DNA of 64,000 nucleotides from DATBJJ01 sp963750915 (GTDB lineage: Bacteria; Acidobacteriota; Vicinamibacteria; Vicinamibacterales; 2-12-FULL-66-21): positions 372,001 through 436,000 of the forward strand of contig CAVVSF010000002.1 in assembly GCA_963750915.1 (NCBI GenBank), read 5' to 3'. The position numbers and the translations under genes were made by a program. The notes under the pieces were generated by a model. The model did not search any database, was not told the DNA's origin, and worked only from the letters and a program-made list of their open reading frames with translations. Within the stretch, counting starts at the first letter, position 1; every line of letters begins with the position of its first letter. Below, piece by piece: positions 61,409-64,000 of this stretch.

Positions 61409-62365
61409 CTAAATAGCCTCGAGGTCCCGCGCCAGCCTGCCGGCGATCGACCAGACCGCATCGGCCTGCTCGTCGCTGATGCCCACGCCCAGACTCGGCA
61501 CCATCCCGCCCTGGCGCGCGTTCCTCGCGCCGACGATGACGCCAGTCAGTCCGGGCGTATGCAGGAGCGCACCGACGCAGAGCTGGGCGACGCTCAGGCC
61601 GCCGCGGGTTGCGACCGCGCGAACTTCGTCGACCGCCTGAAGGTGGCGCTGGAAGCGCGGCCCCGAGTAGTCCTTGTGCGCCGACCGGCCGTCGTCGTTC
61701 GGAAAGGTCTTGTCGCGTTCCCAGGTTCCGAAGAGCATGCCGCGAAAGAGCGGCGAATAGGAGATTGCGCCGACGTTGTTCGCAGCGCACCACGGCAGCA
61801 CGTCGTGCTTCACCGCCGGCCGGAGGATGCTGTAAGGAGGCTGATCGGAGTGGAGCGGCACGCCGGTCGCACGCCACTCCTCGAGCTGGGCGACCGAAAA
61901 GTTCGAGACGCCGATCGCGGCAATCTTTCCTGCCTCGAGCAGGGCGCCGCAGGCGGCGGCGGTTTCCGCGATCGGCTGCGGCGCCGGCCAGTGGAGCTGG
62001 TAGAGATCGATCCGTTCGACGCCGAGCCGGCGCAGGCTGGCATCGCACTCCGCGGCGACGTCAGCGGCCGAGGCCGACCGATTCGGATTGTTGCTGTCGA
62101 TGCCGAGGCCGAACTTGGTGAAGACGAGCGGCCGTCGTCCCGCCGGCAGCGCCTTCACGGCGCGGCCGACGACTTCCTCCGAGTGCCCGGATCCGTAGAT
62201 CGGCGCAGTATCGATCCAGTTGACGCCGTGGTCCACCGCCGCGTGAATCGCGTCGGCGCTTTCCTTGTCGTCCTGGCCGCCCCACATGTGGCCGCCGACG
62301 GCCCACGTGCCCAAACCGATGGTCGAGATCTCGAGTCCGCTGCTGCCCAGGGTTCGTCGCTGCAT
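61409..62365 (-). CDS. aldo/keto reductase
   Basis: 318 residues. Catalytic tetrad of the family is visible: Asp and Tyr in IDTAPIYGSGHSEEV, Lys in VFTKFGLG, His in LYQLHWPAP. NADPH-binding end LTGVIVGARNARQGG. Reduces aldehydes or sugars; probably cotranscribed with the sugar isomerase downstream. Confidence 0.92.
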   Translation of the reverse strand: MQRRTLGSSGLEISTIGLGTWAVGGHMWGGQDDKESADAIHAAVDHGVNWIDTAPIYGSGHSEEVVGRAVKALPAGRRPLVFTKFGLGIDSNNPNRSASAADVAAECDASLRRLGVERIDLYQLHWPAPQPIAETAAACGALLEAGKIAAIGVSNFSVAQLEEWRATGVPLHSDQPPYSILRPAVKHDVLPWCAANNVGAISYSPLFRGMLFGTWERDKTFPNDDGRSAHKDYSGPRFQRHLQAVDEVRAVATRGGLSVAQLCVGALLHTPGLTGVIVGARNARQGGMVPSLGVGISDEQADAVWSIAGRLARDLEAI

Positions 62366-62450
62366 GTACGCTCCTGCGCTCGATCATATTGCAGGGGAGT
62401 GGACCAGGCAGGAAGAAGAAAAGGTGGGGGAGAGGAAGACAGGAAAGAGT

Positions 62451-62476
62451 GCGGCCGGGGCGACGGCCCCGGCCGC
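62451..62476 (-). terminator. hairpin terminator of the gene at 62501
   Basis: Stem GCGGCCGGGGC / GCCCCGGCCGC with a 4-base loop. On the minus strand it follows the stop codon and is followed by a T-rich stretch. Confidence 0.65.
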
Positions 62477-62500
62477 ATGCGACGACACAACGAGTCTTGG

Positions 62501-63031
62501 CTAGTTGCTGGCGATCTCTGCGAGATCCGATTTCGCCTCGGATCGGGCGCGCGCGACTTCGGCCTTCGCGTCGACGTCCGGCTTGTACTCCCCGATGGCG
62601 TCGGTCAGCGACCGTCCTTCGTTGAGCACCTGGTGCTTCAGCACCATGAACGGAACGCCGGTGTTGCGCGCGGCGTGCGCCACGGTCGCGAACTGCTCGG
62701 CGGACGTGAACCCTTCCGCCGCGATCTCCAGCTTGGCGCCGCGGTTCAGTACCGGCTTCAGGCGCGCATGCAGCCGCGGCTCACTCGCCGCGACCGCGCT
62801 GACCGGCGCGGATTCGCGCGGCGCTTCCGCCGCCACCGGCCGCACCGATCTGGCCCGCGCCGTACGCGCCGCTGGCTTCGCCGCCGCCGGCTCAGTCACG
62901 ACCGCAGGCGCTTCGACGACTGACTCGCTTTTATCCGACATCCGATCCGTAATCGACGGACCGATTGCAACGCCGAGTGCGACGGCTCCGACGAACCCGG
63001 CCGTCAGCGCGAACGCTTTACCAACCGTCAT
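62501..63031 (-). CDS. hypothetical protein with one N-terminal membrane helix
   Basis: 176 residues. N-terminal helix (FALTAGFVGAVALGVAIG), an Ala/Pro/Arg/Glu-rich linker, and a C-terminal helical part (LEIAAEGFTSAEQFATVAHA, VPFMVLKHQVLNEGRSL). Relatives of this last segment appear in Acidobacteriota hypotheticals; no function known. A hairpin follows. Confidence 0.7.
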   Translation of the reverse strand: MTVGKAFALTAGFVGAVALGVAIGPSITDRMSDKSESVVEAPAVVTEPAAAKPAARTARARSVRPVAAEAPRESAPVSAVAASEPRLHARLKPVLNRGAKLEIAAEGFTSAEQFATVAHAARNTGVPFMVLKHQVLNEGRSLTDAIGEYKPDVDAKAEVARARSEAKSDLAEIASN

Positions 63032-63157
63032 GAGTTGTGCTCCCTCCGTCTGACTCAGCGGCCCTATTACCGCTCACCGTGAAGAGTGCAAGAAGCGTGA
63101 CCACCAAGCTGGGCCGCGGACATTCGCCGACTATTCGATGAGCTCCAAGCCCAGGTG

Positions 63158-63246
63158 AAGGCTCAGGGCTCACGGCTCAAGGCTCAGGGGGCGCAAGGCT
63201 CAGGGCTAGAGCTGAAAGCTGACGGCTGAGAGCTGAAAGCTGACAG
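63158..63246. repeat. low-complexity tandem-like repeat tract
   Basis: A run of AAGGCTCAGGGCTCA-type units, then AGAGCTGAAAGCTGAC-type units, about 89 bases in total. It fills the 340-base gap between divergent genes. No hairpin with perfect symmetry and no gene seen. Confidence 0.75.
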
Positions 63247-63371
63247 GCCTGTCGGCTTCTGCCGCCCGTTCTCGATCTGTAGAGACAAGCGAGTTTTTGG
63301 GAATGCCCGGGCAGCGCGAAGTCAATCGACGGCCGCGCCGGACCTGGGCTCGCGCGAGGAGCACACAAGCC

Positions 63372-63854
63372 ATGCCGGACAAGAGGGAAAGCTATCAGCC
63401 GACGACGACCGCGATGGCGTCGGTCGCGGCGAACGACATGCCGAGCCAGAAGTCGATCGATCTGCTGATTCGACTGCTGCAGGAGTTCGATGCCCGCTCA
63501 TCGTCAACGACATCGAACCTGCCGCCGGAGGTCGAGCGCGCGGTCGCCGAGGCCAACGCGGCATTCGATTCGATCAAGGCCAGCCTCCAGCTTCTCGAGA
63601 GCCCGGTGACGATCGCCGAGGTAGTGCCGAGTCGTGGCAGCAGGTCCGGCCAGACGCGCGTCAGGCTCATCGGGTCGCACTTCGTGTCTGGAGCGACGGT
63701 GCTGTTCGGCACGAAGCCGGCCACCGAGGTCTCGGTCGGCTTGACGGAGATCGTGGCAACCACGCCGGAGAACGACCCGTGCACCGTCGACGTCGTCGTC
63801 CACACGCTGGCCGGGGCGGCGATCAAGTCGGGGGGCTTCACGTATCACAGCTAG
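63372..63854 (+). CDS. IPT/TIG-domain protein
   Basis: 160 residues. The C-terminal half (about 75-160, TIAEVVPSRGSRSGQTRVRL, IGSHFVSGATVLFGTKPA, TVDVVVHTLAGAAIKSGGF) has the immunoglobulin-like IPT/TIG pattern. The N-terminal half is helical and lacks a signal peptide, so it may be cytoplasmic or secreted by another route. GAGGAG lies 11 bases before the ATG. Confidence 0.8.
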   Translation: MPDKRESYQPTTTAMASVAANDMPSQKSIDLLIRLLQEFDARSSSTTSNLPPEVERAVAEANAAFDSIKASLQLLESPVTIAEVVPSRGSRSGQTRVRLIGSHFVSGATVLFGTKPATEVSVGLTEIVATTPENDPCTVDVVVHTLAGAAIKSGGFTYHS

Positions 63855-63897
63855 CGCTCGCCGCTGGCGACATACGTCAGGCCATTCAGGAGGCAAC

Positions 63898-64000
63898 ATG
63901 TTCCGTACGTTTGCGAAGGTTTCCGGCCTCGGCGCCCAGGGGCTCTTCCAGTTCCACCCGGCGGATCTGATCGCGCTGCTCGAGCTCGCGTGGGACCACC
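63898..64000 (+). CDS. start of an unknown gene, cut by the window end
   Basis: MFRTFAKVSGLGAQGLFQF and onward, 34 residues visible. AGGAGG lies 5 bases before the ATG. Too short to name. Confidence 0.6.
   Translation, partial: MFRTFAKVSGLGAQGLFQFHPADLIALLELAWDH

Noticed and set aside
63118..63140. Possible activator element GCGGACATTCGCCGACTATTCG
   Set aside because: Poor match to the 14-bp consensus and no -24/-12 box nearby.

Overview
The window is high-GC bacterial chromosome with small intergenic gaps. The gene content suggests an Acidobacteriota genome, probably of the Vicinamibacteria type: a Ser/Thr kinase with a long helical-repeat tail, Tat-exported Gfo/Idh/MocA oxidoreductases and sugar isomerases, sigma-54 regulators with a GAFTDA loop, and many small secreted proteins. 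This assignment is inference from family content only. No rRNA, tRNA, CRISPR array, insertion sequence or phage gene was seen.

Layout. 1-10.3 kb: an APH/kinase-type protein (cut by the left edge), a CBS protein, a tandem universal stress protein, an L,D-transpeptidase, a DUF3365 haem protein, an NtrC-type regulator (RR1) with a GNAT/acyl-CoA synthetase fusion downstream, and a zinc alcohol dehydrogenase. 10.3-18.4 kb: a histidine kinase (HK1) with two FixL-like PAS domains, a DUF2892 protein and an RND efflux operon. 18.5-24 kb: an ECF-like sigma factor with a fused zinc finger, an MBL/rhodanese protein, small membrane and secreted proteins and a dihaem cytochrome c. 24-31 kb: two Gfo/Idh/MocA proteins and ApbE, facing a GltD-like flavoprotein / pyruvate:ferredoxin oxidoreductase operon. 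33-36.7 kb: a small Cys protein, a dihaem cytochrome c, a TonB-like protein, a conserved hypothetical and a UspA. 36.7-44.7 kb: housekeeping and secreted genes (M28 peptidase, Ser/Thr kinase, trypsin, hydrolase, GreB, EF-hand protein). 44.9-54.5 kb: UspA genes, a second regulator/kinase pair (RR2/HK2), a hemerythrin-like protein, and a flavodoxin-DUF302-VIT-P-type ATPase operon. 54.6-64 kb: methyltransferases, a TIR protein next to an apparently dead trypsin-like protein, an isomerase, an aldo/keto reductase and small proteins.

Main result. Reading the intergenic regions by eye shows about 19-20 good -24/-12 (sigma-54) promoters in this one window. At twelve places a recurrent 14-bp element (consensus GGGGAnnTTTCCGC, usually paired as an imperfect inverted repeat) lies roughly 30-110 bp upstream of them. 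The served genes are stress, redox and low-oxygen types: UspA, CBS, alcohol dehydrogenase, cytochromes c, PFOR, hemerythrin-like, flavodoxin, L,D-transpeptidase and MBL/rhodanese. Both NtrC-type regulators have the same promoter and element, and their DNA-binding helices are almost identical. I infer one large autoregulated sigma-54 regulon. Its likely sensors are HK1, whose two PAS domains keep the haem-ligand His and two Arg at FixL spacing, and HK2, whose PAS resembles FAD-type Aer/NifL domains.

Sequence quality. Five genes (DUF2934, M28 peptidase start, Ser/Thr kinase start, VIT protein, SAM methyltransferase end) each become intact if exactly one base is removed. One P-type ATPase has DKTRT in place of the invariant DKTGT. 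The shared direction of the indels points to sequencing or assembly errors, but this is not proved.
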